Positions 28,117 through 37,018 of a DNA stretch of 64,000 nucleotides are shown here, in pieces. The stretch spans positions 62,001-126,000 of the forward strand of contig JAWKZI010000005.1 in assembly GCA_041396045.1 (NCBI GenBank), given 5' to 3'. This DNA is from SHZI01 sp041396045. GTDB taxonomy: Bacteria; Pseudomonadota; Gammaproteobacteria; Steroidobacterales; GCA-2729495. Both the position numbers and the translations under genes were made by a program. Below the pieces are notes generated by a model that did no database searches, was not told the origin of the DNA, and worked only from the letters and a program-made list of their open reading frames with translations. Every line of letters begins with the position of its first letter. The stretch's first letter is position 1.

Positions 28117-28488
28117 TCAGGCCAGATCGCTGATGAGCTGTCCGCTGGTGGTGCTCATTGCCCGGGAGAGCGTCAGGACCTCTTCCGAGGGAATCTGCCG
28201 TATCAGTTCGTGGGTGTCAGGATTGACCACGCGTACAACGGTGCGTCCACTGCCGTCATCGATCTGAAATTCAAGCTGGCGCTGGGAATCATTCAGGTAA
28301 CTCTGGATCTGTTCTACGGCTTGCCTGACCTGTTCGTGAGTCGGTGGGGGTGCGGCCGGCAACTTCTGGCCGCTGACCGGCACAGTTTTGCCGGCCATTG
28401 CCTGGTCACCACCGGCATGCTGAGCCTGTATCCGGCTGCCCGCAGTCGGGCTGTTGGCAATGCCGGGGTAGATACCTGTGCTGTTCAC
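28117..28488 (-). CDS. flaG: FlaG family flagellar protein
   Basis: 123 residues; the C-terminal half is the FlaG domain (LNDSQRQLEFQIDDGSGRTVVRVVNPDTHELIRQIPSEEVL in outline). FlaG proteins influence filament length by an unclear mechanism. The start is GTG at 28488 with GAGGT five bases before it. It lies between the fliC terminator and the fliD promoter. Confidence 0.88.
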   Translation of the reverse strand: MNSTGIYPGIANSPTAGSRIQAQHAGGDQAMAGKTVPVSGQKLPAAPPPTHEQVRQAVEQIQSYLNDSQRQLEFQIDDGSGRTVVRVVNPDTHELIRQIPSEEVLTLSRAMSTTSGQLISDLA

Positions 28489-28523
28489 GATTCACCTCAC
28501 TTGAGGCAGTGGTTCAGTTGTCA

Positions 28524-28560
28524 TCAAGACAAGAGGTGGCCGGCAACAGTGCCGGCCACC
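28524..28560 (-). terminator. Rho-independent terminator of fliC
   Basis: Twenty bases after the fliC stop on the minus strand, a perfect 10-bp stem (GGTGGCCGGC with GCCGGCCACC, arms 28551-28560 and 28535-28544, 6-base loop) is followed by TCTTGTCTTG. The stem is strong, the T-run imperfect, so some readthrough into flaG is possible. Confidence 0.75.
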
Positions 28561-28579
28561 CGCCTGGACTTCAGTCGTC

Positions 28580-30022
28580 TTATCGGAACAGACCCAGCAC
28601 TGTCTGGGGTGCTGCGTTGGCCTGGGCCAACACCGCGACACCAGCCTGCTGCAGGATCTGCGCCTTGGTCAGTGCTGCCGTTTCGGCCGCGAAGTCGGCA
28701 TCCTGAATCCGGCTGCGAGAAGCCGTGAGGTTCTCGGCGACGGCACTCAGGTTCGAGATCGTGGACTCGAAGCGGTTCTGGATGGCGCCCAACTGGCTGC
28801 GCAGCCCCGAGATCGACGTCAGGGCGGCATCAACGCGCTGGATTGCCGTGTTGGAATTGGTTACCGAATTGACGTTGACGGAGGCCAGTGTCGTGGTGTC
28901 AACGGCAATCGACGTGCTGGCGAAGCCGATGTCGGCAAAGGCGCCGCCCAGGGTGATGTTCTGCGAAGCGGACAACGTCATTGTGCCGCGCAGTGTGCCA
29001 GTCTGGGCTGCATCGACACCGGTTCCGGTCAGCGTCGCACCAGTTCCCTGCGTCAGCGTTTCGGCAAGCACAACGTTCCGGCCATCGGCCGCCGTCAAGG
29101 TCAGCGTAGTACCCGAGACCGCAGCAGATACACCGGTCTGGCCGGAGAACAGGTTGACCTGGGCAGCAACATCCGAAGCCGACAGTGAAGCGCCGTCAGC
29201 CAGGTTGTCCGTGCCGGCATAGATCGCGATGCCATTCACCGTCAGGTTGTAGGTGGATGTACCACCGGTCGTGCCGACCGTCGAGAAGGTACCAGACGTG
29301 ACGTTGGTGGCAGTGGCCGTCAAGCCGGAAACACCACCAGCATTAATCGCATTGACCTTGGCATAGGCACTGTCAGCCGTCTGACCAGCCTGGCTGCCTG
29401 GTGTGCTGGCGCCAATCGCGACGGCCGCGGATTGACCGACAGCGATCGTCAAGCCGCCGTCCGTCAGGGCGTTGCCCGTCACGGCGGTGCTGGTCTGCGT
29501 GGCGATCTGGCCGATCTGGTCAGCGCGCACACCCGTGGTCAGGTTAATGCCGATCGTCTCGCCGACGTTGGCGCCGACCTGGAACTGTGCGGAGCCGAAG
29601 CTGCCGTCAAGAACCTTCTGGCCGTTGAACGAAGTCTGCGAAGCGATACGGTTGATTTCAGCCAGGCGCTGTTGCACTTCCTGGTCGAGAGCCGCGCGGT
29701 CAGACGCCGAGTTGGTGGCGTTGGCCGACTGCACCGCCAGCTCGCGGATACGCTGCAAGTTGTTGGTGAGCTCGTCCAGTGCCGACTCTGCGGTCTGCGA
29801 CAGGGAAATGCCGTCGTTGGCGTTCCGCACAGCCTGGTTCAGGCCGCGGATCTGCGTGGTGAACCGGTTGGCGATGGCGAGACCGGCAGCGTCGTCCTTG
29901 GCGCTGTTGATCCGCAAACCGGAGGAAAGCCGCTGCAAGGCGGTGGCAAGAGTGCTGTCGGAGCGCGACAGATTGCGCTGAGCGTTCAACGACAGCACGT
30001 TGGTATTTACGACACTAGGCAT
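28580..30022 (-). CDS. fliC: Flagellin
   Basis: 480 residues. Conserved D0/D1 ends flank a variable Ala/Thr/Gly-rich middle (about 170-370) that includes a flagellin-IN-like hairpin (YNLTVNGIAIYAG). The N-terminal D1 helix has LQRIRELAVQSANATNS, the segment recognised by TLR5 in other flagellins. The C-terminus ends in the usual hydrophobic helix (LQQAGVAVLAQANAAPQTVL). AGGAGG is five bases before the ATG. Transcribed from a sigma-28 promoter and ended by a strong hairpin: it is a single-gene unit. Confidence 0.97.
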   Translation of the reverse strand: MPSVVNTNVLSLNAQRNLSRSDSTLATALQRLSSGLRINSAKDDAAGLAIANRFTTQIRGLNQAVRNANDGISLSQTAESALDELTNNLQRIRELAVQSANATNSASDRAALDQEVQQRLAEINRIASQTSFNGQKVLDGSFGSAQFQVGANVGETIGINLTTGVRADQIGQIATQTSTAVTGNALTDGGLTIAVGQSAAVAIGASTPGSQAGQTADSAYAKVNAINAGGVSGLTATATNVTSGTFSTVGTTGGTSTYNLTVNGIAIYAGTDNLADGASLSASDVAAQVNLFSGQTGVSAAVSGTTLTLTAADGRNVVLAETLTQGTGATLTGTGVDAAQTGTLRGTMTLSASQNITLGGAFADIGFASTSIAVDTTTLASVNVNSVTNSNTAIQRVDAALTSISGLRSQLGAIQNRFESTISNLSAVAENLTASRSRIQDADFAAETAALTKAQILQQAGVAVLAQANAAPQTVLGLFR

Positions 30023-30114
30023 GATGCCCTCCTGAAATGTTTACCAGTAATCGCCGGCTTTCCCAAGTCCGCCCCGTAGTCAAGCGGCGGTACCCATGAA
30101 GCTGTGCAGGCTGT

Positions 30115-30141
30115 GTATCGGCGTTGGAGGGGGAGACTTGA
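30115..30141 (-). promoter_or_regulatory. Sigma-28 promoter of fliC
   Basis: Minus-strand TCAA (30141-30138), 15-base spacer, GCCGATAC (30122-30115), against the consensus TAAA-N15-GCCGATAA. The transcription start would be near 30107, giving a leader of about 85 bases. It places fliC under FliA and FlgM. Confidence 0.85.
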
Positions 30142-30204
30142 AGCAGGACGTGTGACGCACGTCCCAGATTTACTGCAGCGTCTTCGGTTGAAGCAGTTTC
30201 TGCC

Positions 30205-30324
30205 TCAATCCCGGTGCGTCAACAGGACAACAGCCAGCGCGCCTGCCACGGCCGCAACGGCTACAGCGGTCCACGGATTTGTGCTGGCGTAATCATCCGT
30301 GCCATGTGCGGCCCGGCGAGTTCT
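30205..30324 (-). pseudogene. Remnant of a DUF883/ElaB-YqjD-like membrane-anchor tail
   Basis: From a TGA at 30327 the frame is open to a TGA at 30205 and encodes an ending with TDDYASTNPWTAVAVAA followed by a hydrophobic stretch and THRD. The DDY-x3-NPW-x-AV pattern plus terminal membrane helix is the hallmark of the C-terminus of ribosome/membrane-associated DUF883 proteins. No ATG, GTG or TTG lies ahead of the motif in frame, and the rest of the domain is missing, so this looks like a fragment. It starts 12 bases after the flgL stop. Confidence 0.55.
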
Positions 30325-30336
30325 TCACTGCGAACC

Positions 30337-31524
30337 TTACAGGACGTCGAAGAGTGACAGCGACTGGGTGCGGGCGTAGGCCTTCTGGGCTACCTGAAGA
30401 CTGTTGAGCTGTTGCTCCAGCTTCGAGATGGCACTGGCGTAGTCAAGGTCGCGGATCGATGACAACGAGCCGGACAACTCAACCTGAACGTCGGCATTGT
30501 TTTCGAGCTGCTGATCGATGGTGGCGAGCCGAGCGCCAACCTGACTGCGAACATTGCTGATGTGCTGTAGCGCCTGGTCCATGTTTTGCAGGTCGGAGTT
30601 TATCTTGTTCTGAAAATCCGCCCGACTGTTTGCCGAGTTGGTGACTGTAGAGAGTGTAGCGATGAAGTCCCGCACCGTACTGAAAACATCCTTGAAGCCG
30701 GCAGTGGCCACAGTGAAGCTGTCACCGGCGGCCGGTGTGCCCTGGAATTCAACCGTGGCGCCCTGAAAGCTGATCGACTCGCCAGGCGCATAGCTGCCAC
30801 TGGCGAGAAGGGTGCCGCCGCTGCGTGCTTCCCAGGTGTCCGGTGCGGTAAAGGTCAGCGTGTAGTCGCCAGGTACAAATGCCGTGCCGCTGGTCGCTGT
30901 GGCTGAAGACCAGTTGGCTGAGCCCTGGTTGGCAACATTCGCGGCCACAGTGTAGCTGCCGTTACCTTCGGGAATCTGCATGAACACGGTAGAGCCCGCG
31001 TCGCCTTCCTGCACCGTTTGGGCGTCGGCGATACGCTGGTTTCTGGTGCCGTTATCGCCCACATACTGAACGCCACCAGACTGGATAAACGGACGCGACT
31101 GTACCTGGTTGCCGGCAAACAGGTAGCGTCCCTCCCCATCCTGGCTGTTGGCCGTGTTGACCAGACCATGCAGCAGTTCAGTGGCCTCGGCCGCGATGGC
31201 ACTGCGGCTCTCGGCGGTCTGCGTGCCGCTGGCAGCTTGCAGGGCCAGTTCACGCACACGGTTCAGTGCATCCGTTGCCTGGGCCAGAGAGCCTTCTTCC
31301 AGGCCTAGCCGCCGGCGGGCGGTTTCTGCATTCGTGGAGTGGTTTTTCAAACGGTCCAGGCCCTGCTGCAGCAGGATCGACTGGGCAGCACCGGCGGGGT
31401 CGTCTGCCGCCGTATTGATGCGCTTGCCACTGCTGACCTGGGCCTGGTTTTCAGCCAGCTCCTGTTGCTGACGACGAATGGAGGCCAGCCACTGCAGTTG
31501 AAAAACATTGGAACCGATACGCAT
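30337..31524 (-). CDS. flgL: Hook-filament junction protein FlgL
   Basis: 395 residues. Flagellin-like N-terminus (QAQVSSGKRINTAADDPAGAAQSILLQQGLDRL) and C-terminus (LDYASAISKLEQQLNSLQVAQKAYARTQSLSLFD in outline) flank a beta-rich middle. It forms the second junction ring between hook and filament. It starts two bases after the flgK stop. Confidence 0.94.
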   Translation of the reverse strand: MRIGSNVFQLQWLASIRRQQQELAENQAQVSSGKRINTAADDPAGAAQSILLQQGLDRLKNHSTNAETARRRLGLEEGSLAQATDALNRVRELALQAASGTQTAESRSAIAAEATELLHGLVNTANSQDGEGRYLFAGNQVQSRPFIQSGGVQYVGDNGTRNQRIADAQTVQEGDAGSTVFMQIPEGNGSYTVAANVANQGSANWSSATATSGTAFVPGDYTLTFTAPDTWEARSGGTLLASGSYAPGESISFQGATVEFQGTPAAGDSFTVATAGFKDVFSTVRDFIATLSTVTNSANSRADFQNKINSDLQNMDQALQHISNVRSQVGARLATIDQQLENNADVQVELSGSLSSIRDLDYASAISKLEQQLNSLQVAQKAYARTQSLSLFDVL

Positions 31525-31526
31525 GA

Positions 31527-33425
31527 CTATCGACCCACGATTTGCAGGAGATTCTGGAACAAACCATCGGCCACGCTGATGACCTTGCTGGCTGCGAGAT
31601 ACGATTGCTGGTAGCGCAACATGTTGGCGGCCTCTTCATCGAGGTTGACGCCCGAGACGTTCTCCAGATCGATTTCTGCCTGCTGTCTCAGAGCTTCCTG
31701 AACCTTGATGTCGTTGTTGGCGCGATTGGCAGCAGAGCCTACCGATGCCACGATGCCGGCGCCCAGGTTCTGCAGGGATTGCGTACCGCCAGTGAAAAAG
31801 CCCTGGTTAGCCACTGTGGCCAGAGCCAGTACATTGGTGTTGTCGCCGCTGCCCGGCGCGGCGCCGGAAACGAAGAAGCGATCGCCGGTCTGGGGGGTAC
31901 CGCTGACTTGCGCTGTCCAGCCGGCAAAGCTGATGTCATCGCCACTCGAATAAGGAAGTGGCCCGATGATATCTGCGCCGCTGCCAGTAAACACCAGATA
32001 CGACGTGGGCGAATCGAAAACTATCTGTGCGGGAGTCAGAAGCTTGGGGTCGTCAAAATCCGCGACGACCGGCCTGCTGATGGCGGCTTGTGACAGGTTG
32101 CTGCTGCTGGCGCTGGAGCCCAGCGGCGCGGCCGCCGCAATCTGGTCCGGACTGTTGAGTATCACGCGCAAATCAGAAGTGGCTTGCGCGACCGGGCGGA
32201 TCAGAAAGCGGTCGCCGGCGGCAAGGCCGGCCGAGGCGCTGACCGAGAGTCCTTCAAACTGCAGCGGGCTGGCAGGCGTGCCCGCTCCGGTTGCCGCTAC
32301 GCTGGCGCCCGTGCGCCGATCCATAACCGACCAGGCGGTACCATCGAAGCGCGCGATATAGTCGCGGCCGGCAAGGCCGCTGGCATCGGTGATTGATGCC
32401 GACACGGTCGCGCTGCCGCTGTTGGTAGTGGCCGCAGACACCAGCGGTGTGGTGCTGCCAAAAAAGTCGCCGCCCAGATCGCCGTTTAAATCCACACCCT
32501 GGACATGTTGGGCATTGAAGCCGGCGGCGAGACCGGCTGCGAGCTGGCCAAGGCTCTGGCGTGAAGTGTCGAGCACATCATTTCTGAACGCCAGGAGTCC
32601 GCCAATTACTCCGCCGCTGATGCGCGAGGAGATATCCTGGACACTGTTGCCGGAGTCGATGGCGAGCTGCAATCGCGAGCCGTCCAGTGAATCGGGGATC
32701 GTCGTGAGCTTCGCCGCGTGTCCGCCAAGTACCAGCGACTGACCACTGCCAACAAACACCGAAACACTGCCGTCTTTCTGGTTGACGGTGCTGATGTCGA
32801 TCTGGCTGCCCAGAGCCTTGAGCAATTGATCCCGCTGGTCGAGCAGGCTGGGTGCTGATGATGCCCCGGCCGCCGAGATCTGCTCGTTGACCCGGGCAAT
32901 CTGGTCGGCCAGGTTATTGACCGTGGATGCTGCGTTCTGCAGACGGCCATCTATTTCGTTACCCAGGCCATCCAGTTGTGTCTGCAGTTGCTGGAAGCGG
33001 CTGGCCAGGTTGCCGCCCTCGAGCAGGAGTTGCTGGCGTTGCGTGATCGACGTGGGATCGCGACCAACGGCCTCTACCTGATCGAAGAAGCGCTGTATTG
33101 CTGTGGTGATGCCGGTATCCGGATTTCCCAGAATGCTGTCGAGCCTGGACGTAAAGCTGCCGTAGGTGACGGAGCGCTGTTCAAGGGAAGCAGAGCTGCG
33201 GAGGTTTTCGGTCAGATATTGATCGTAAACCCTTGTAATATCAGAAATAGCAACGCCGGCACCAATGGTGAAGCGGCCATTCGGTGTGCCTGGAAGTTCC
33301 ACAAAATCGACGCGCTGGCGCACGTAACCTGGCGTGTTCGCATTGGCGATATTGTTGCTGGTGGTCTGCAAGGCGCGCTGGGATGCCATCAGCGCCGTCA
33401 GCCCGTTAGTAACTGTGCCGCTCAT
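31527..33425 (-). CDS. flgK: Hook-filament junction protein FlgK
   Basis: 632 residues. N-terminal rod/hook signature (LTALMASQRALQTTSNNIANANTPGYVRQRVDF) and C-terminal helices (SGVNLDEEAANMLRYQQSYLAASKVI) are typical. The long middle is Ser/Gly-rich. It is the first junction protein after the hook and lies 34 bp behind flgJ. Confidence 0.96.
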   Translation of the reverse strand: MSGTVTNGLTALMASQRALQTTSNNIANANTPGYVRQRVDFVELPGTPNGRFTIGAGVAISDITRVYDQYLTENLRSSASLEQRSVTYGSFTSRLDSILGNPDTGITTAIQRFFDQVEAVGRDPTSITQRQQLLLEGGNLASRFQQLQTQLDGLGNEIDGRLQNAASTVNNLADQIARVNEQISAAGASSAPSLLDQRDQLLKALGSQIDISTVNQKDGSVSVFVGSGQSLVLGGHAAKLTTIPDSLDGSRLQLAIDSGNSVQDISSRISGGVIGGLLAFRNDVLDTSRQSLGQLAAGLAAGFNAQHVQGVDLNGDLGGDFFGSTTPLVSAATTNSGSATVSASITDASGLAGRDYIARFDGTAWSVMDRRTGASVAATGAGTPASPLQFEGLSVSASAGLAAGDRFLIRPVAQATSDLRVILNSPDQIAAAAPLGSSASSSNLSQAAISRPVVADFDDPKLLTPAQIVFDSPTSYLVFTGSGADIIGPLPYSSGDDISFAGWTAQVSGTPQTGDRFFVSGAAPGSGDNTNVLALATVANQGFFTGGTQSLQNLGAGIVASVGSAANRANNDIKVQEALRQQAEIDLENVSGVNLDEEAANMLRYQQSYLAASKVISVADGLFQNLLQIVGR

Positions 33426-33459
33426 TGCCTGTTTACACCCGGGTTATTCATGGTGGCCA

Positions 33460-34344
33460 TCACAGGTAGTTCGGCACTTCGCCGTCCGTCTTTAGTGGCG
33501 TGTCGCCGTTCCCGAGGATGGGACTCGCGATAATGTCGCTGATCTTTTCTGCATAACGCGGGTCGGTTGCATAGCCGGCCGACTGCAGGCGTTCGGCATA
33601 AACCTGAGCGTTTCCGCCAGATTGCAGCGCATCGCTGTAGCGCGGGTTAGTTTGCAGGAATCGAACATAATCCTCGAAACCGGCTTGCAGATTCGGGTAG
33701 GCACGAAATTGCGCCCGCTGGGGCTTTGGTAAACCGTCCTCGAACTCCAGGGTCGATACCGTGACCCGTTGACCCGACCAGCTCTTGTCGGCCTTGATGC
33801 CGAAGAGATTGTTGCCACTGACGCCGGCATCGTCGCGGATCTGTCGCTGACCCCAGCCGGTTTCCAGAGCGGCCTGGGCCACGATAGCCCTGGGGTTAAC
33901 GCCGAGTTTCTCACCCGCCTGCACAGCCAGCGGCCATATTTCCTGAATGAACGCTTCGCGGCTCTCCGGCCGGAAATCGTCACGGTTCATGGTCAGATTG
34001 ACGCTGGCGGGTGGTCGAGCCGGCATCGCGAAGCTGCCGCTGACTTGGGGTGTCCCGCCGGCCCCGCCGGCAAGCTGGCGCACCATCAGATCGCCCAGAC
34101 CCAGGCCCTTGCCCTGAGTCATTTCCATGGCGATCTGTTTGTCGAACATTTCCTGGTAGGTCGTGTCGTGCTGCTCACCGAGCACGGCATTCGCATCGCG
34201 CATGCTCTTCAGCATCATCTGTACGAACAGGGCCTCGAACTGTCGGGCTGCTTCCCGGGTCGCTTCGGGCGAGCCTGCCGAAGCCGCAGATTTGAGCTGC
34301 GATAACCCCTGGAAGTCATTGTAAGTACTGATAGGAATAGTCAT
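33460..34344 (-). CDS. flgJ: Flagellar rod assembly protein/muramidase FlgJ
   Basis: 294 residues, two domains: an N-terminal rod-capping part (ATREAARQFEALFVQMMLKSMRDAN) and a C-terminal glucosaminidase (about 140-290; AQAALETGWGQRQI contains the catalytic Glu, and YPNLQAGFEDYVRFL is typical). It opens the peptidoglycan for the growing rod. It lies nine bases after flgI. Confidence 0.95.
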   Translation of the reverse strand: MTIPISTYNDFQGLSQLKSAASAGSPEATREAARQFEALFVQMMLKSMRDANAVLGEQHDTTYQEMFDKQIAMEMTQGKGLGLGDLMVRQLAGGAGGTPQVSGSFAMPARPPASVNLTMNRDDFRPESREAFIQEIWPLAVQAGEKLGVNPRAIVAQAALETGWGQRQIRDDAGVSGNNLFGIKADKSWSGQRVTVSTLEFEDGLPKPQRAQFRAYPNLQAGFEDYVRFLQTNPRYSDALQSGGNAQVYAERLQSAGYATDPRYAEKISDIIASPILGNGDTPLKTDGEVPNYL

Positions 34345-34353
34345 GGAATGTAC

Positions 34354-35493
34354 TCAGATCACAATCAGTTCGGCGCGCAGTGCACCGGCTTCCCGCAGGG
34401 CTTCGAGAATGGCGACCAGATCGCCCGGGGCCGCGCCAACCTGGTTCACTGCCTGCACGATGTCGTTCAGCTCGACGCCGGGCTTGAACAGGAACATGCG
34501 GTTGTCGCCCTGCGTCACGCTGATTCTGGAATCCGGCGTTACGACCGTCTCACCGGTCTGACTGAAGGGTTGTGGCTGACTCACATTGAAGTCTTCGGTG
34601 ATAGACACCACGAGGGAGCCGTGTGAAACGGCGGCCGGCGACACATGTACGCTGGCATTGATCACCACGGTGCCGGTTCGCGAGTTGACAATAACGCGCG
34701 CCGGGGCGTCGCCTGGAGTGATTTGCAGGTTCTCGATCGTGGAGATCAGGGTCATGCGATCGGCCTGGTTGGCCGGTGCCCGCACCTGAACAGTCATCGG
34801 GTCGTTGGACTGGGCAGTACCCGCACCCAGCAGGCCATTGATTGTGTCCGCCAGTCTGGTGGATGTGGTGAAGTCAGGACGGTGCAGATTCAGGGTGAGC
34901 ACTTCCGCGCTGCCGATCTGCGTGGGTACTTCCCGTTCAACTGTTGCGCCGTTGGGGATTCGCCCCACACTGGGTACGTTGATCGAAAGCTTCGAGCCAT
35001 CCTTGCCGGAGGTTCCAAGTCCGCCGACTGCCAGATTGCCCTGCGCCATGGCATACACCTGACCATCCAGTCCCTTGAGGGGCGTGAGCAGCAGCGTGCC
35101 GCCTCGCAGGCTTTTGGCATTGGCAATCGAGGAGACGGTAATGTCGATATTCTGTCCGGCCTTGGAGAAAGGCGGCAGCTCGGCATTCACAATTACGGCG
35201 GCAATATTTTTCAACTGCAGGCTGGTACCTGCCGGGATGGTTACGCCGAGTCGCTCCAGCATGTTGATGAGTGTCTGGGTTGTGAACGGTGCTTGCGTGG
35301 TCTGGTCGCCGGTTCCGTCCAGGCCGACCACGAGGCCGTAACCGACCAGCTGGTTCTGGCGTACACCTCCAACAGTAGCGAGGTCCTTGATGCGTTCCGC
35401 CTGCGCACCTTCCATATGCAGGATCAGGGCCAGCATGGCCGCTGCCAGCAGAAAGAGCGTGTGTTGCCGAAGCTGTTCGCGTTGCTTGTTCAT
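34354..35493 (-). CDS. flgI: Flagellar P-ring protein FlgI
   Basis: About 379 residues with a signal peptide (about 12-32, LFLLAAAMLALILHMEGAQA) followed by the mature start ERIKDLATVGGVRQNQLVGYGLVVGLDGTGD. The ring surrounds the rod in the peptidoglycan layer. The ATG at 35493 avoids overlap with flgH; a GTG at 35523 (13-base overlap) is an alternative. Neither has a strong ribosome site. Confidence 0.94.
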   Translation of the reverse strand: MNKQREQLRQHTLFLLAAAMLALILHMEGAQAERIKDLATVGGVRQNQLVGYGLVVGLDGTGDQTTQAPFTTQTLINMLERLGVTIPAGTSLQLKNIAAVIVNAELPPFSKAGQNIDITVSSIANAKSLRGGTLLLTPLKGLDGQVYAMAQGNLAVGGLGTSGKDGSKLSINVPSVGRIPNGATVEREVPTQIGSAEVLTLNLHRPDFTTSTRLADTINGLLGAGTAQSNDPMTVQVRAPANQADRMTLISTIENLQITPGDAPARVIVNSRTGTVVINASVHVSPAAVSHGSLVVSITEDFNVSQPQPFSQTGETVVTPDSRISVTQGDNRMFLFKPGVELNDIVQAVNQVGAAPGDLVAILEALREAGALRAELIVI

Positions 35494-35510
35494 GGTTTTT
35501 GTAATCCGTA

Positions 35511-36197
35511 CTAAAGAGGCCACAGCTTCATGAAGAATCGTGTCAGCAGTCCTGGCCGGTTGGCGTCGGCCAGCGTGCCGCTTCCGCTGTAGGTGATCCG
35601 GGCGTCAGCGACCTTGAAGGAAGGCACCGAATTGTCCGTGCCGATATCAACGGGCCGCACGATGCCGCTGATCTGCACGAATTCCTGGCCCTGGTTCAGC
35701 GTGAGCCATTTCTCGCCACGGACCAGCAGGTTGCCGTTGGGATATACGTCGGCCACGGTGACGGTGATGTTGCCGTCCAGCCGGTTGCTTTGACTGCTGC
35801 TGCCGGTACCACCGAACTCCTGGGCGGTACTCCACTTGTTGCTCAGGACCGGGTCGCCGTTGCTCGTGACGCCACCACCCAGAAGGATTGGCGCGCCTGT
35901 GTCGATGGACGAATCCTTCTTGGCATCCGTGCTGGCGCTCTTGGAAGCCTGGGTGCGTTCGGCAAGACGAATTGTCACGGTGTCGCCGATACGGCGCGCC
36001 TTGACGTCGTCGAACAGGGAGAGTCCCCGGGCCGGCTGGTAAATGGTGCCGCTGGTCACGGGCATTGCATCGTAGTTGACGGGCGGCGCCGGCGGGTACT
36101 TGCCGGGTTGCGGTCCGATATGGACCGAGGAACACGCAGCCAATGCAAGCTGAGCAGTTACGGCAACGAGTACGGTGGTGACCCGACGAATGTTCAT
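35511..36197 (-). CDS. flgH: Flagellar L-ring lipoprotein FlgH
   Basis: About 228 residues with a lipoprotein signal ending LALAAC (Cys near residue 21), followed by the FlgH core (SLFDDVKARRIGDTVTIRL; VYPNGNLLVRGEKWLTLNQGQEF). It forms the outer-membrane ring. ATG 36197 is chosen; a GTG three codons earlier overlaps the flgG stop. Confidence 0.94.
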   Translation of the reverse strand: MNIRRVTTVLVAVTAQLALAACSSVHIGPQPGKYPPAPPVNYDAMPVTSGTIYQPARGLSLFDDVKARRIGDTVTIRLAERTQASKSASTDAKKDSSIDTGAPILLGGGVTSNGDPVLSNKWSTAQEFGGTGSSSQSNRLDGNITVTVADVYPNGNLLVRGEKWLTLNQGQEFVQISGIVRPVDIGTDNSVPSFKVADARITYSGSGTLADANRPGLLTRFFMKLWPL

Positions 36198-36202
36198 GGT
36201 GA

Positions 36203-36985
36203 TCACAGGTTGTTGTTCAGGTACTGAAGCATCTGGTCGCTGGTGGAAATTGCCTTCGAGTTCATCTCGTAGGCCCGCTGGGTCTCGATCATGCTGACCA
36301 GTTCTTCAACGACATTGACGTTCGAGCCTTCCAGCGACCCCTGCACCAGCGTGCCAACACCCTCGAGTCCGGGATTGGCAACCTGTGGTGAGCCGCTGGC
36401 TGCGGTTTCGATGAAGAGGTTCTGACCCTTGGGCTGCAGGCCGGCAGGATTGATGAAGTCAGCGAGCTGCAGGGTTCCCAGCTGAGTCGGCGCAGTCTGG
36501 CCAGCGAGGGTGGCCTGCACCGTGCCGTCCAGGCCAATGGTGATCGACTGTGCACTGCTGGGAATCGTCAGTGACGGCTGAATCTCATAACCACTGGCGG
36601 TCACCAGCCGGCCTTCGGAATCAACCTTGAAAGAGCCATCCCGGGTATAGGCAAGGTTGCCATCGGGTTCCAGCACCTGAAAGAAGCCTCGGCCCTGGAT
36701 CAGTACGTCCAGTGCGTTGCCGGTCTGCAAGGCAGAGCCCTGCGTGAAGGATTTTTCGGTGGAAACCACGCGTACGCCGGTGCCAATTGTCAGGCCGGTC
36801 GGACTCTCGGTGTCCTGCGAAGTGGCGCCACCAGGCTGATTGACGTTCTGGTAGAGCAGATCCTCAAAGACCGCACGGCCCCGTTTGAATCCGGTCGTAT
36901 TGACGTTGGCGAGGTTGTTCGACACGACGGACATGCGCGTCTGTTGCGCATCCAGGCCGGTCTTGGCTACCCATAGTGCTTCCAT
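36203..36985 (-). CDS. flgG: Flagellar distal rod protein FlgG
   Basis: 260 residues, the standard length. N-terminal KTGLDAQQTRMSVVSNNLANVNTTGFKRGR and C-terminal VEELVSMIETQRAYEMNSKAI are family signatures. It builds the distal rod below the hook. GGGAG precedes the ATG by 10 bases. Confidence 0.96.
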   Translation of the reverse strand: MEALWVAKTGLDAQQTRMSVVSNNLANVNTTGFKRGRAVFEDLLYQNVNQPGGATSQDTESPTGLTIGTGVRVVSTEKSFTQGSALQTGNALDVLIQGRGFFQVLEPDGNLAYTRDGSFKVDSEGRLVTASGYEIQPSLTIPSSAQSITIGLDGTVQATLAGQTAPTQLGTLQLADFINPAGLQPKGQNLFIETAASGSPQVANPGLEGVGTLVQGSLEGSNVNVVEELVSMIETQRAYEMNSKAISTSDQMLQYLNNNL

Positions 36986-37018
36986 GCTGGTACTACTCCC
37001 TGGTAATTGGAATCGGCG

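Larger units (their letters stand above)
30023..30336. other. 314-bp gap between flgL and fliC
   Basis: The gap holds the fliC leader and sigma-28 promoter (30115-30141) on the minus strand and, close to the flgL stop, a short stretch in one frame that encodes a DUF883/ElaB-like tail without a start codon (30205-30324). No other gene is seen. Confidence 0.8.
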
